From positions 124,001-188,000 of the forward strand of contig NZ_JAGGLV010000005.1 of the NCBI RefSeq assembly GCF_017874735.1: a stretch of 64,000 nt of DNA, read 5' to 3'. The translations under genes were made by a program, and so were the position numbers. This document shows positions 1 to 8,022 of this stretch, piece after piece. Source of the stretch: Paenibacillus silagei (lineage in GTDB: Bacteria; Bacillota; Bacilli; Paenibacillales; Paenibacillaceae). Positions within the stretch are counted from its first letter, which is position 1. Every line of letters begins with the position of its first letter. The notes below the pieces were generated by a model, which saw nothing but the letters and a program-made list of their open reading frames with translations, ran no database searches and was not told the DNA's origin.

Positions 1-1
1 G

Positions 2-622
2 GTAAAAGCGCTGGATAATTCCGGAGCGGGCACCACCTATTCGGTAGCCGAGGGCATTATCTGGGCGGCAGACCAGGGGGCCAAGGTGATTAATCTCAGC
101 CTGGGCAACTATGCCGACTCGCAGTTTCTGCATGATGCGATTAAGTATGCCTATGACCGGGATGTAGTGATTGTCTCCGCTTCCGGCAATGACAATACGG
201 AGCGGCCGGGATATCCCGCAGCCTATGAGGAGGTGATTGCAGTCGCCGCAACGAATGCGGCGGGAGAGCGTGCTTCCTTCTCCAATTACGGGGATTACAT
301 CGATGTGGCTGCACCCGGGGAGAGCATTGCCAGCACCTATCCCGATAATCAGTATGCGGCGTTATCCGGCACCTCGATGGCCAGTCCCCATGTAGCGGCG
401 CTGGCCGGACTGGTGCGCTCCTTGAACCCTGCGCTGACGAACAAGGAAGTGACCGCGCTCTTGACCTCTAATGCCATCGATCTGGGCACCGCCGGCCATG
501 ATAAGTATTACGGCTGGGGCCAGGTGGATATCTACCGTACCCTGCAGGCGGCAGGAGGAGGCCAGGTTCCGCTCCAGCTGTTCCCGCAGCAGGTCGGCAA
601 ACAGCTCGATTCTATACAATAA
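2..622 (+). CDS. Subtilisin-like serine protease (S8 family), 3' part only
   Basis: The frame is open from the first base of the window, so this is the C-terminal 206 residues of a longer subtilase. The oxyanion-hole Asn lies in SASGNDN (about fragment residue 63) and the catalytic Ser in SGTSMASPHVAALAG (about 125); the Asp and His of the triad must lie upstream. The remaining short tail after the catalytic fold (YRTLQAAGGG onward) carries no recognisable extra domain. Known family role: endopeptidase, usually secreted. Secretion cannot be judged here because the signal peptide region is missing. It converges on the next gene with only 17 bp between stops and no clear terminator. Confidence 0.93.
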   Translation, partial: VKALDNSGAGTTYSVAEGIIWAADQGAKVINLSLGNYADSQFLHDAIKYAYDRDVVIVSASGNDNTERPGYPAAYEEVIAVAATNAAGERASFSNYGDYIDVAAPGESIASTYPDNQYAALSGTSMASPHVAALAGLVRSLNPALTNKEVTALLTSNAIDLGTAGHDKYYGWGQVDIYRTLQAAGGGQVPLQLFPQQVGKQLDSIQ

Positions 623-639
623 GCTGCGGCCGTTAGCGG

Positions 640-2073
640 TTAAGAGCGCAGATGCCGTTCCAGCAGCAGCAGGAACCGGCGGAGTCCGCGCTCCATCCCC
701 TCCTGCGTCAGCTGCGAATAGCTCAGCCGGATATGCCTGGAGGGGATATCCCCGGCATAGCAGACATCGCCCGGCAGGAAGGAGATCCCTTCCTGCTCGG
801 CCAGAGCATGCAGCTGCTCAATCCCGGGGGATTCCGGCAGCTGCAGCCACAGATTCAGCCCGCCCTCCGGCAGCTGCCAGGTTACCCCGGCCGGAGCATT
901 CTGCTTCAGCAGCCTCGCTGCCGCCTCCTGGCGGGCACGCAATGCTGACCGCAGCTTCGCTGCGTACTCGTCATACTGGCGCTCGATGAAGGGCAGCACT
1001 GCCCGCTGGGTCAGCAGCGGACTGCCCAGATCACTGGCCGACTTGGCGGCGATCAGCCGGGAGAGAATATTGCCCTCAGCGGCGACACAGGCGATCCGGC
1101 AGCCGGGGGCGAGGACTTTGCTGAAGCTCTTCATGTAGACTACATGCCCGGCGGTATCCAGCGATTTAATGGACGCCGGGGGCGGCTGATGGAAATACAG
1201 GTCACTGAACGGATCATCCTCCACAATGAGACAGCGGTAGCTGCGGGCAAGCTCCAGCAGACGCTGTCTTCTTGGCATGCTCATCGTGACCCCGCTCGGA
1301 TTCTGGAAGGTCGGATTGGTATAGATGAGCTTAGGCGGCCTCCGGTCACACATCGCTGTAAGCCGGTCCACCCGCATGCCCTCCCCGTCCATCGGAACGA
1401 AGATCATCTCAGCCCCCCGCCCGGCAAAAACATCAATCGCCCCCGTATAGCTGGGCGCCTCCAGATACACCGTATCCCCCGGACCGACAAAGGTCCGGGC
1501 GACCAGATCGATCCCCTGCTGTGCACCGCTGGTGATCATCAAATCACTGGCGCCCAGCTGGATTCCCCGGCTCTGCAGGTGCCTGCGCATCACCTCGCGC
1601 AGCTCCGGGTCACCCTGGAAATTACCATAGGTGGCCATCAGCTCAGGCTGCTCCTTCACAAGTGCAGCCATGGTCGTGCCAATCGGCCCGAGCGGAAGCA
1701 GGCTGCTGTGAATGGAGGCCAGATGAAAGGGATAGTCCACCTCAGAATAATCGAAGTTACGCCAGAGCTGGGCCCGTGGCAGATAGTCATCATAACCGTC
1801 CTGCCACCTTGCCTCTGGCCCTTGCCTGCTCCGGTCCCGTTCTGCCACATAGCAGCCCTTACCCTGGCTGCACAGAATATGTCCGCGCTGCTCCAGGTCA
1901 GCATAAGCCTTGCTTACCGTTACCTGGCTTACCTTCAAGGAGGATGACAGACCTCTAACGGACGGCAGCCGCGTGCCCGGCTGGAGCAGTCCCGAGGTGA
2001 TCCGCTGCGCGATCGTCTCACTGATCTGCCGGGGCAGCGATTTGTCACCGCTGCGGAGTAAATCAATATGCAT
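640..2073 (-). CDS. MocR-type regulator: GntR helix-turn-helix fused to class I aminotransferase fold
   Basis: The 477-residue length is normal for MocR proteins. The N-terminal about 75 residues form a GntR winged helix (PRQISETIAQRITSGLLQPG, then PSVRGLSS and VSQVTVSKAY). The remainder is a fold type I PLP aminotransferase domain with the PLP lysine in SFSKVLAPG. Such proteins usually use PLP or an amino compound as effector and control a neighbouring gene. Here the neighbour is a divergently transcribed stand-alone aminotransferase 90 bp away, and the gap holds repeated octamers that could be the operator. The regulated metabolite cannot be read from the sequence. Confidence 0.92.
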   Translation of the reverse strand: MHIDLLRSGDKSLPRQISETIAQRITSGLLQPGTRLPSVRGLSSSLKVSQVTVSKAYADLEQRGHILCSQGKGCYVAERDRSRQGPEARWQDGYDDYLPRAQLWRNFDYSEVDYPFHLASIHSSLLPLGPIGTTMAALVKEQPELMATYGNFQGDPELREVMRRHLQSRGIQLGASDLMITSGAQQGIDLVARTFVGPGDTVYLEAPSYTGAIDVFAGRGAEMIFVPMDGEGMRVDRLTAMCDRRPPKLIYTNPTFQNPSGVTMSMPRRQRLLELARSYRCLIVEDDPFSDLYFHQPPPASIKSLDTAGHVVYMKSFSKVLAPGCRIACVAAEGNILSRLIAAKSASDLGSPLLTQRAVLPFIERQYDEYAAKLRSALRARQEAAARLLKQNAPAGVTWQLPEGGLNLWLQLPESPGIEQLHALAEQEGISFLPGDVCYAGDIPSRHIRLSYSQLTQEGMERGLRRFLLLLERHLRS

Positions 2074-2089
2074 GGCCTGTCTCCTCCCA

Positions 2090-2140
2090 ACTGTTATATT
2101 TATCGCTTTACTGTTATACCGCTATACCGTTATGATACTA
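2090..2140. promoter_or_regulatory. Candidate MocR operator: direct repeats in divergent promoter region
   Basis: ACTGTTATA occurs at 2090 and again at 2110, exactly 20 bp apart (two helical turns), followed by a related CCGTTATGA at 2128. TATGAT at 2131-2136 could be a -10 element for the rightward gene. MocR regulators commonly bind direct repeats between themselves and a divergent target; the assignment here is inferred from position and spacing. Confidence 0.5.
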
Positions 2141-2163
2141 CAAAATTCAGAATAGCAGGGAGC

Positions 2164-3384
2164 ATGAATATGAAGATCAACTACGCGGATATGACGAACC
2201 ACCTGGGGTCCTCCGCAGTCCGCGATATCCTTAAAATCACACAGGGCAAGGACATCATCTCGCTTGCCGGCGGGCTGCCTGCCGAGGAGCTGTTCCCGGC
2301 AGAAGCGATCCGGGATGCTTACAGCCGCGTGCTGACAGGCGACAGTTCTGCGCTGCAATACGGACTGACAGAAGGCTATCTTCCGCTGCGCGAACAGATC
2401 GCCGCCAGACTGGGACAACAGGGCATCCCTGTCTCCTCCGAGGAAATGATCCTCACTACCGGCTCCCAGCAGGCCATAGATCTGCTCTGCAGAATTCTGC
2501 TCGATCCGGGAGACACCGTACTTGTAGAGGCACCGACCTATCTTGCCGCCTTGCAGGTACTGGGCTCTTACCGAGCAGACATCCAGGTTGTAAAGAGCGA
2601 TGAGGAAGGGCTGCTGCCGGAGCATCTCGAAGAGCAGCTTCGAGTGCACCGCCCTAAGCTGTTGTATGCCGTCCCCACCTTCAACAACCCGTCAGGCGCA
2701 ACCTGGAGCAAGGTACGCCGTGAACAAGTGGTGGAGCTATGCCGGAAATACGGCGTGCTGATGCTAGAGGATAATCCGTACGGAGAGATTAGGTTCGATG
2801 AATCCCCGGAAGCGTATCCGCCAACCCTCGCAGCCATCGACAGGAATCTGGGAGGGGATACCTGCGTAGTCTATACAGGTACCTTCTCCAAGATCGTAGC
2901 TCCGGGACTGCGGACAGGCTGGATCATTGGCCCCGCCGGGCTGGTCAGAGTGATCGCCAGAGCCAAGCAAGCCGCCGATTTGCACTCCAGCACCATCGAT
3001 CAGCGCGCCCTGCATGAGCTGCTGCTGTCCTTCGACCTTGAAGGCCATATCCGGCTGGTCTCCCGGGAATACAAGTCACGGATGAAGCTGCTATCAGCAG
3101 AGCTGGCTTCAGAGAACTGGCAGGATACATCCTTCCTGGAGCCGCGCGGCGGCATGTTCCTGTGGCTAAGCCTGCCTGCCCGGATACATACCGCCGAGCT
3201 GCTGCCGCTTGCTGTGGAGCAAGGGGTTGCCTTCGTTCCGGGGGAAGTCTTCTATTCGGAGCAGCCCATGAAGAACACGATGCGCCTGAATTTCACCCAT
3301 ACCCGGCCGGAGCTGCTGCCGCTCGCGGTGCAGCGATTGACCACCGCGCTCTCCCGGTATGAGGAACGCCTGCTTCCTCTGTAA
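2164..3384 (+). CDS. PLP-dependent aminotransferase, class I/II (2-aminoadipate aminotransferase-like)
   Basis: The protein is 406 residues when started at the ATG preceded by AGCAGGGAGC; an in-frame start 96 bp upstream would run through the probable operator and is rejected. The fold type I aminotransferase signature is complete: YGLTEGYLPLR near residue 70, VPTFNNPSG near 185 and the PLP lysine in YTGTFSKIVAPG near 245. The closest general resemblance is to LysN/2-aminoadipate-type transaminases, which use 2-oxoglutarate with varied amino acids. Substrate cannot be assigned. Divergent placement opposite a MocR regulator suggests regulation by that protein. Confidence 0.9.
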   Translation: MNMKINYADMTNHLGSSAVRDILKITQGKDIISLAGGLPAEELFPAEAIRDAYSRVLTGDSSALQYGLTEGYLPLREQIAARLGQQGIPVSSEEMILTTGSQQAIDLLCRILLDPGDTVLVEAPTYLAALQVLGSYRADIQVVKSDEEGLLPEHLEEQLRVHRPKLLYAVPTFNNPSGATWSKVRREQVVELCRKYGVLMLEDNPYGEIRFDESPEAYPPTLAAIDRNLGGDTCVVYTGTFSKIVAPGLRTGWIIGPAGLVRVIARAKQAADLHSSTIDQRALHELLLSFDLEGHIRLVSREYKSRMKLLSAELASENWQDTSFLEPRGGMFLWLSLPARIHTAELLPLAVEQGVAFVPGEVFYSEQPMKNTMRLNFTHTRPELLPLAVQRLTTALSRYEERLLPL

Positions 3385-3454
3385 CTCCATCCGCCGGCAG
3401 CCTTGAAGTATCCATACTCTCGTTCAATGCTCCGGATAACCCAACATTTTCTCA

Positions 3455-3490
3455 AGAAAAGGCGGCCCCCATCAGGAGGCCGCCGTCTTA
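3455..3490 (-). terminator. Intrinsic terminator downstream of rnpB
   Basis: GGCGGCC (3461-3467) pairs with GGCCGCC (3478-3484). On the minus strand the stem is followed by TTTTCTTG, making it the terminator of rnpB. On the plus strand the following GTCTTATTG is a weaker tail that may also end the aminotransferase transcript. Confidence 0.8.
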
Positions 3491-3539
3491 TTGTTCATAT
3501 AGTGTGATTAGTGCAAAGTCTTGTTAAAGTTGTCAGTTA

Positions 3540-3955
3540 GGAAAGTTTGCCGTAAGCCGGGTTCTGTGCTCGTTGTGGTTCAGCCGGGAACTACCCTCCC
3601 ACCATAAGCGACAATCATCTATCTAGGCCATACATTACTGCACAGCTCCAGCGACCAACCTAGACACGCCTCAGGCGAAGGCTGCGGCTTCCGTGAAGAA
3701 GACGCTGCGTCTCATTAGGTCTTGCTCCAGATGGGGTTTACCAGGAACGAAGTCACCAGCGTTCCTCGGGGTCTCTTACACCTCGGTTCCATCCTTGCCT
3801 GTGCCGCCCGAAAGCGGCCATCGGCGGTCCATTTCTGTGGCACTATCCTTCAGCTCGCGCCGACTGGACGTTATCCAGCACCCTGCCTTGTGGAGCCCGG
3901 ACTTTCCTCCCGCATACGCTCTCACGCATACCGGCGATTGTCTGTCAAACTTTCC
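3540..3955 (-). ncRNA. rnpB: RNase P RNA, class A architecture
   Basis: This is the catalytic RNA that removes 5' leaders from pre-tRNAs together with RnpA. Reading the minus strand, the ends pair perfectly as P1 (GGAAAGTTTG with CAAACTTTCC). The 5' conserved core contains GAGGAAAGTCCGGGCTCC and GATAGTGCCACAGAAA. The CCA-binding region is CTGGTAAACCCC, followed by GGAGCAAGACC. The 3' core contains TAGATAGATGATTGTCGC and ACAGAACCCGGCTTACGG. These last strings and the 3' end match the ancestral type A form rather than the type B form of Bacillus subtilis. About 416 nt, with a good promoter and terminator of its own. Confidence 0.93.
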
Positions 3956-3970
3956 GAAACAACATTGTAT

Positions 3971-3999
3971 ATTATACAGATATGCCGCCCAGCGCACAA
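3971..3999 (-). promoter_or_regulatory. SigA promoter of rnpB
   Basis: On the minus strand TTGTGC (3999-3994) and a perfect TATAAT (3976-3971) are separated by 17 bp. The -10 lies 15 nt before the first base of the RNase P P1 helix, so the primary transcript may carry a short 5' extension. It sits between the nif3 stop and rnpB. Confidence 0.75.
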
Positions 4000-4016
4000 G
4001 TGTAAATAATAACAGC

Positions 4017-5132
4017 CTACAGGAATATAAAAGGCTCGGTATCCGGCTGCGAGGCATGCACCGCCGTACCGTACTTATGCTCCGTCAGCTTACCGGCCAG
4101 AAACTCCGCTACCTTCACCTTCATGATCTTCTCCGCATTATGGCCCGGATCGATCAGGGCGATTCCCGCGAGGTGCGCATCCTGTGCGGTATGGTAATCG
4201 ATATCGCCGGTCACCAGCACATCCGCTCCCTTGAAGATAGCGCTGCTGTAGTACTTGGCACCGGACCCGCCCATGACTGCCGCCTTGCGGACCTTGCGGT
4301 CCAGATCTCCAACTACCCGCACGCTCTCCACATCCAGCCCGCGTTTGACCGTATCAATGAACTCACCAAGCGTTGTTGGCTCCTTAAGCTTCCCTACTCT
4401 TCCAAGTCCAAGGCTGCGTCCCTTGAGGTCCATGGAATACAGATCATAAGCCACCTCTTCATACGGATGAGCCTTCAGCATGGCCTGTACCACCTTGTTA
4501 CGGATCGTATGCGGCACAATCGTCTCGATACGGACCTCCTCAGCCCGCTCCAGCTTGCCAGGCGTGCCGAGGTACGGGTCCGTGCCCTCCTGCGGAATGA
4601 AGGTGCCATAGCCTTCGATATTGAAGCTGCAATGGCTGTAATTGCCGATCCAGCCCGCTCCGGCGTTCAGGATGGCATCCAGCACCTTCTGGTGATGATC
4701 CTTCGGCACGAATACAACCAGCTTGGACAGCTGCTCGGTATGAATATCCTTGATCGGTGCACCGTTCTCAATGCCCAGCGCCTCGGCCATCCAGTCGTTC
4801 ATTCCGCCTTCGGCCACATCCAGATTCGTATGGCTGATATACACGGCAATGTCGTTTTTAATCAGCTTCTCATATAAGCGGCCTGCCGGGGTATCCGTCA
4901 GAATCCCTTTGATCGGCCGGAAAATCACCGCATGATGGGCAATAATCAGATTACAGCCCTTGGCAATCGCTTCGTCCACAATGCTCTCATTAACATCCAG
5001 CGCCACCAGCACCCCGGTGATTTCCTTCTGGAGACTGCCGACCTGAAGCCCGACATTATCCCATTCCTCAGCCAAATGCTTCGGAGCAAGCTGCTCCATG
5101 TATCCAATTACGGTCTGTCCTTTGGCAAACAT
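4017..5132 (-). CDS. Nif3-like dinuclear metal-center protein (YqfO family)
   Basis: At 371 residues it has the long Gram-positive form: two halves of the Nif3 fold with a PII/CutA-like domain inserted at about residues 130-230. Metal ligands are visible in IIAHHAVIF near the N-terminus and in GDIDYHTAQ and DPGHNAEK near the C-terminus. The family forms hexameric toroids with two metals per subunit; it is often labelled GTP cyclohydrolase I type 2, but its physiological reaction is unsettled. Its start lies 25 bp inside the trmK 3' end, so translation is probably coupled, as in the conserved trmK-yqfO pair of Bacilli. Confidence 0.92.
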   Translation of the reverse strand: MFAKGQTVIGYMEQLAPKHLAEEWDNVGLQVGSLQKEITGVLVALDVNESIVDEAIAKGCNLIIAHHAVIFRPIKGILTDTPAGRLYEKLIKNDIAVYISHTNLDVAEGGMNDWMAEALGIENGAPIKDIHTEQLSKLVVFVPKDHHQKVLDAILNAGAGWIGNYSHCSFNIEGYGTFIPQEGTDPYLGTPGKLERAEEVRIETIVPHTIRNKVVQAMLKAHPYEEVAYDLYSMDLKGRSLGLGRVGKLKEPTTLGEFIDTVKRGLDVESVRVVGDLDRKVRKAAVMGGSGAKYYSSAIFKGADVLVTGDIDYHTAQDAHLAGIALIDPGHNAEKIMKVKVAEFLAGKLTEHKYGTAVHASQPDTEPFIFL

Positions 5133-5887
5133 TCCAGCACCTCCGCAATCCGTTTAATCTGAAGCTTGATTCTGCTGCGCTTCTCCTCAGCCGCTTCCAG
5201 CTCCGAACGTGCGAGCGAGGCCAGGATGCTCTCCAGCTTGGAGATTTCACCCTGCCATTTGGCAGCGAATACTTCATTCGGCGATTGCAGCAGCAGCGGT
5301 CCCATCTCCAGCAGCAGCGCCTGATCAAGGGCTACCTTCCCTCCGGCAAGCAGACGTCCGCTGTACAACTGTTCATTTGTCCCCGCCGCTTCAGCGCCCT
5401 CAGGAACCGCGGTCAGGATCTCATAGATTTTGCCGTCTTCCTCCAAAATATGCTCCGAGACCAGCGCCCAGCTGTTAGCCAGCAGCCAGCGGCGCAGAAT
5501 ATCCTCGCCTACATTGGGCTGCAGCGCGAGCGTCTTCACTCCGGCCAGCTTGCCGAGCTTCTGCCCGCGGTCCAGAATGGCCGCGATCAGCGAGCCGCCC
5601 ATCCCGGCAATGGTAATGCAGTCCGCTTCCCCCGGCTCCAGCACCTCCAGCCCGTCACCGCGCCGTACAGCGATCTTTGCACCGAGTCCTGCTTCCGCAA
5701 CACCACGAAGCGCCGCTTCATAGGGTCCCGGATTTACTTCTCCGGCAATAGCTGAAGGCACCCGGCCGCTCTTCACAGCGGCAACAGGCAGCAGGGCATG
5801 ATCTGAGCCGATATCGGCAAGTCTGCTGCCCGCAGGGACCTGCTCCAGCAGCAGCTGAAGCCGGTCAGATAATTTTACGTTGTTCAT
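5108..5887 (-). CDS. trmK: tRNA (adenine(22)-N1)-methyltransferase
   Basis: The 259-residue protein starts at MNNVKLSDRL. The Rossmann SAM-binding motif is LADIGSDHALLPVAA near residue 25 and the conserved TIAGMGGSLIAAIL follows near 90; the C-terminal part is a charged coiled coil typical of TrmK/YqfN. Known role: m1A at position 22 in the D-loop of certain tRNAs. The start overlaps the stop of the upstream membrane-protein gene as ATGA, and its own 3' end overlaps nif3. A longer in-frame extension upstream lies inside the preceding gene and is not used. Confidence 0.92.
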   Translation of the reverse strand: MNNVKLSDRLQLLLEQVPAGSRLADIGSDHALLPVAAVKSGRVPSAIAGEVNPGPYEAALRGVAEAGLGAKIAVRRGDGLEVLEPGEADCITIAGMGGSLIAAILDRGQKLGKLAGVKTLALQPNVGEDILRRWLLANSWALVSEHILEEDGKIYEILTAVPEGAEAAGTNEQLYSGRLLAGGKVALDQALLLEMGPLLLQSPNEVFAAKWQGEISKLESILASLARSELEAAEEKRSRIKLQIKRIAEVLECLPKDRP

Positions 5888-6708
5888 GAGGCCACCCACG
5901 TTATCCATTTTTTTCTGAAGAGGAACAGCAGCGCAAGGCCCACTGCAATCTTCAGTATTAATATCAGCGAGGTCCATTCCGGGAATCCCGCTCTGAGCCA
6001 TAGCGCATCCACCTCCGGCATCAGCCAGAGGGCAGCACCCGCCCCCAGGTACACCCCAGAGACCCCGCTAACCTTGTGATACATCAACCAGCTCATCCAG
6101 ATCATAAGCACACACAGCGGAAGCCAGAGCAGCTCCAGCTCCAGAAGAGAGGCGTCCGGCCGGACATGTCCGAAGAATCCTGCATAGAGCAGGGCCCAGA
6201 AGGCATATCCGCAGAAATGAAGCAGTCCGATGCGCAGAAAAAAACCAAGCACACACCACAGCAGCCCGCAGGCCGCAATCAGCAGCGGTGTCCAAAAATC
6301 AGCATCCAGCTTATGCAGCTCAATCAGCCACAGTCCGAATCCCAGCGTTAAAATGCTGCCGATTCCCGCCAGCATCAGACTGATTGTCTTGTTGCGGTTC
6401 AGGTAAATCGCTGAATATCCATAACAAATAATTAGGACGCTGAGCGCTGTAGCAAGTTGCAAAGGCCAGGGAAAAACGCTAAAATAAAGACTAATCAAGA
6501 AAATCAAGGAAATAATTCCAAAACCAAACAGCCAAATTTTGATGCTTCCCTGCTGGAGATTCCGTAACGATACCGGATTGCTGTCCTTCACCTCTGCCTG
6601 ATCATCATACAGGTTAGTCAGGAAGTCACAATATTGCTCGGGCAACAGCTTGCTTCTTCTCCAGTATTGAATTTCTCTTAATATAGTATCACGTTTCTCC
6701 AGGTTCAA
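5884..6708 (-). CDS. Multi-pass membrane protein of unknown function between sigA and trmK
   Basis: I chose the TTG start because GAGGG lies 7 nt before it; the upstream in-frame extension has no good ribosome site. The first about 60 residues are soluble and charged (LEKRDTILREIQYW, then LLPEQYCDFLTNLY), resembling the N-terminal part of DUF2157-like proteins. About eight hydrophobic helices follow. I do not recognise a specific family and assign no activity. The stop overlaps trmK by ATGA, so the two are translationally coupled; the gene lies 140 bp downstream of sigA. Confidence 0.75.
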   Translation of the reverse strand: MNLEKRDTILREIQYWRRSKLLPEQYCDFLTNLYDDQAEVKDSNPVSLRNLQQGSIKIWLFGFGIISLIFLISLYFSVFPWPLQLATALSVLIICYGYSAIYLNRNKTISLMLAGIGSILTLGFGLWLIELHKLDADFWTPLLIAACGLLWCVLGFFLRIGLLHFCGYAFWALLYAGFFGHVRPDASLLELELLWLPLCVLMIWMSWLMYHKVSGVSGVYLGAGAALWLMPEVDALWLRAGFPEWTSLILILKIAVGLALLFLFRKKWITWVAS

Positions 6709-6848
6709 CCGGCATCCCTCTTTCCAGAACTTGCCTTCACTTTCATTATAAGCTCCCGCACACAGCGGGGCTCCAGCATTGGTGAATCGCCTTGACAACA
6801 TAATAGGACCTCCTGCCACCGTGCAGCAGAAGGTCCCGGTTGTAAGGT

Positions 6849-7982
6849 CTATTCGAGGAAATCCTTCAGCCGCTTACTGCGGCTGGGGTGACGCAGCTTA
6901 CGAAGCGCTTTGGCTTCGATCTGGCGAATCCGCTCGCGGGTTACGCCGAACACCTTGCCCACTTCCTCAAGTGTTCTCGTCCGTCCGTCATCCAGTCCGA
7001 AGCGCAGACGGAGCACATTCTCTTCACGCTCAGTCAGCGTGTCCAGCACATCCTCCAGCTGTTCCTTCAGCAGCTCATATGCCGCTGCATCCGCAGGCGC
7101 CAGCGCCTCCTGGTCCTCAATGAAATCTCCCAGATGCGAATCATCTTCCTCACCAATCGGTGTCTCCAGCGATACCGGCTCCTGGGCAATCTTCATGATC
7201 TCTCTAACCTTCTCAACGGTAAGCTCCATCTCCGCTGCAATCTCTTCAGGCGACGGCTCGCGTCCCAGCTCCTGCAGCAATTGGCGGGAGACCCGGATCA
7301 GCTTGTTGATGGTTTCAACCATATGCACCGGAATACGGATCGTACGCGCCTGGTCAGCAATTGCACGCGTAATCGCCTGACGAATCCACCAGGTTGCATA
7401 AGTACTGAATTTGAAGCCTTTGTTATGGTCAAACTTCTCAACGGCCTTGATCAGACCCATGTTGCCTTCCTGAATCAGATCCAGGAACAGCATGCCGCGT
7501 CCGACATAACGCTTGGCGATACTGACCACGAGCCGCAGATTCGCTTCTGCCAGTCTCCGCTTCGCTTCCTCATCACCATTCTTGATCCGCATCGCCAGTT
7601 CCACTTCATCGTCAGCCGATAACAGCGGCACGCGGCCGATTTCCTTCAGATACATCCGGACGGGATCGTTGATCTTGATCCCCGGAGGCAGCGACAGATC
7701 ATCGTCAAAGCTGAAGTCGTCTCCTTCTTTGTCCTCATTGTCTTCGCTTGGACGGAGGCTGTTCACCTCTTCATCGTTCTCATTGACAACCTCGATCCCC
7801 AGATCGCTCAGCTGCTCGTAGAATTCCTCCATCTGCTCGGGGTCTTGATCGAATGGCGACAATTTCTCCATGATATCTTTGTAATTAAGTGATGATCTTT
7901 TCTTCCCGTGATCAATAAGCTGATCCTTAACCTGATCCAGAGTAAATTCCGCTTCCAGTTCAGTGTGCTGATCGTTCGCCAT
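6849..7982 (-). CDS. rpoD: Primary sigma factor SigA (RpoD)
   Basis: The 377-residue protein matches Bacillus SigA in length. Region 1.1 lies at the N-terminus, followed by an acidic linker ([20 protein letters not shown]). Region 2 contains [17 protein letters not shown] and the -10 recognition helix [18 protein letters not shown]. Region 3 follows, and region 4.2 is [20 protein letters not shown]. It directs RNA polymerase to housekeeping promoters. A strong GGAGGAGGGAG ribosome site precedes the ATG. It lies 40 bp downstream of dnaG in the classical macromolecular synthesis operon. Confidence 0.98.
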   Translation of the reverse strand: MANDQHTELEAEFTLDQVKDQLIDHGKKRSSLNYKDIMEKLSPFDQDPEQMEEFYEQLSDLGIEVVNENDEEVNSLRPSEDNEDKEGDDFSFDDDLSLPPGIKINDPVRMYLKEIGRVPLLSADDEVELAMRIKNGDEEAKRRLAEANLRLVVSIAKRYVGRGMLFLDLIQEGNMGLIKAVEKFDHNKGFKFSTYATWWIRQAITRAIADQARTIRIPVHMVETINKLIRVSRQLLQELGREPSPEEIAAEMELTVEKVREIMKIAQEPVSLETPIGEEDDSHLGDFIEDQEALAPADAAAYELLKEQLEDVLDTLTEREENVLRLRFGLDDGRTRTLEEVGKVFGVTRERIRQIEAKALRKLRHPSRSKRLKDFLE

Positions 7983-8022
7983 AATTCGACTCCCTCCTCC
8001 CTAGGTACATCCTGTCAACAGC

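Noticed and set aside
3693..4877. Plus-strand 394-codon frame
   Set aside because: It is antisense to rnpB and nif3, which are both well supported.
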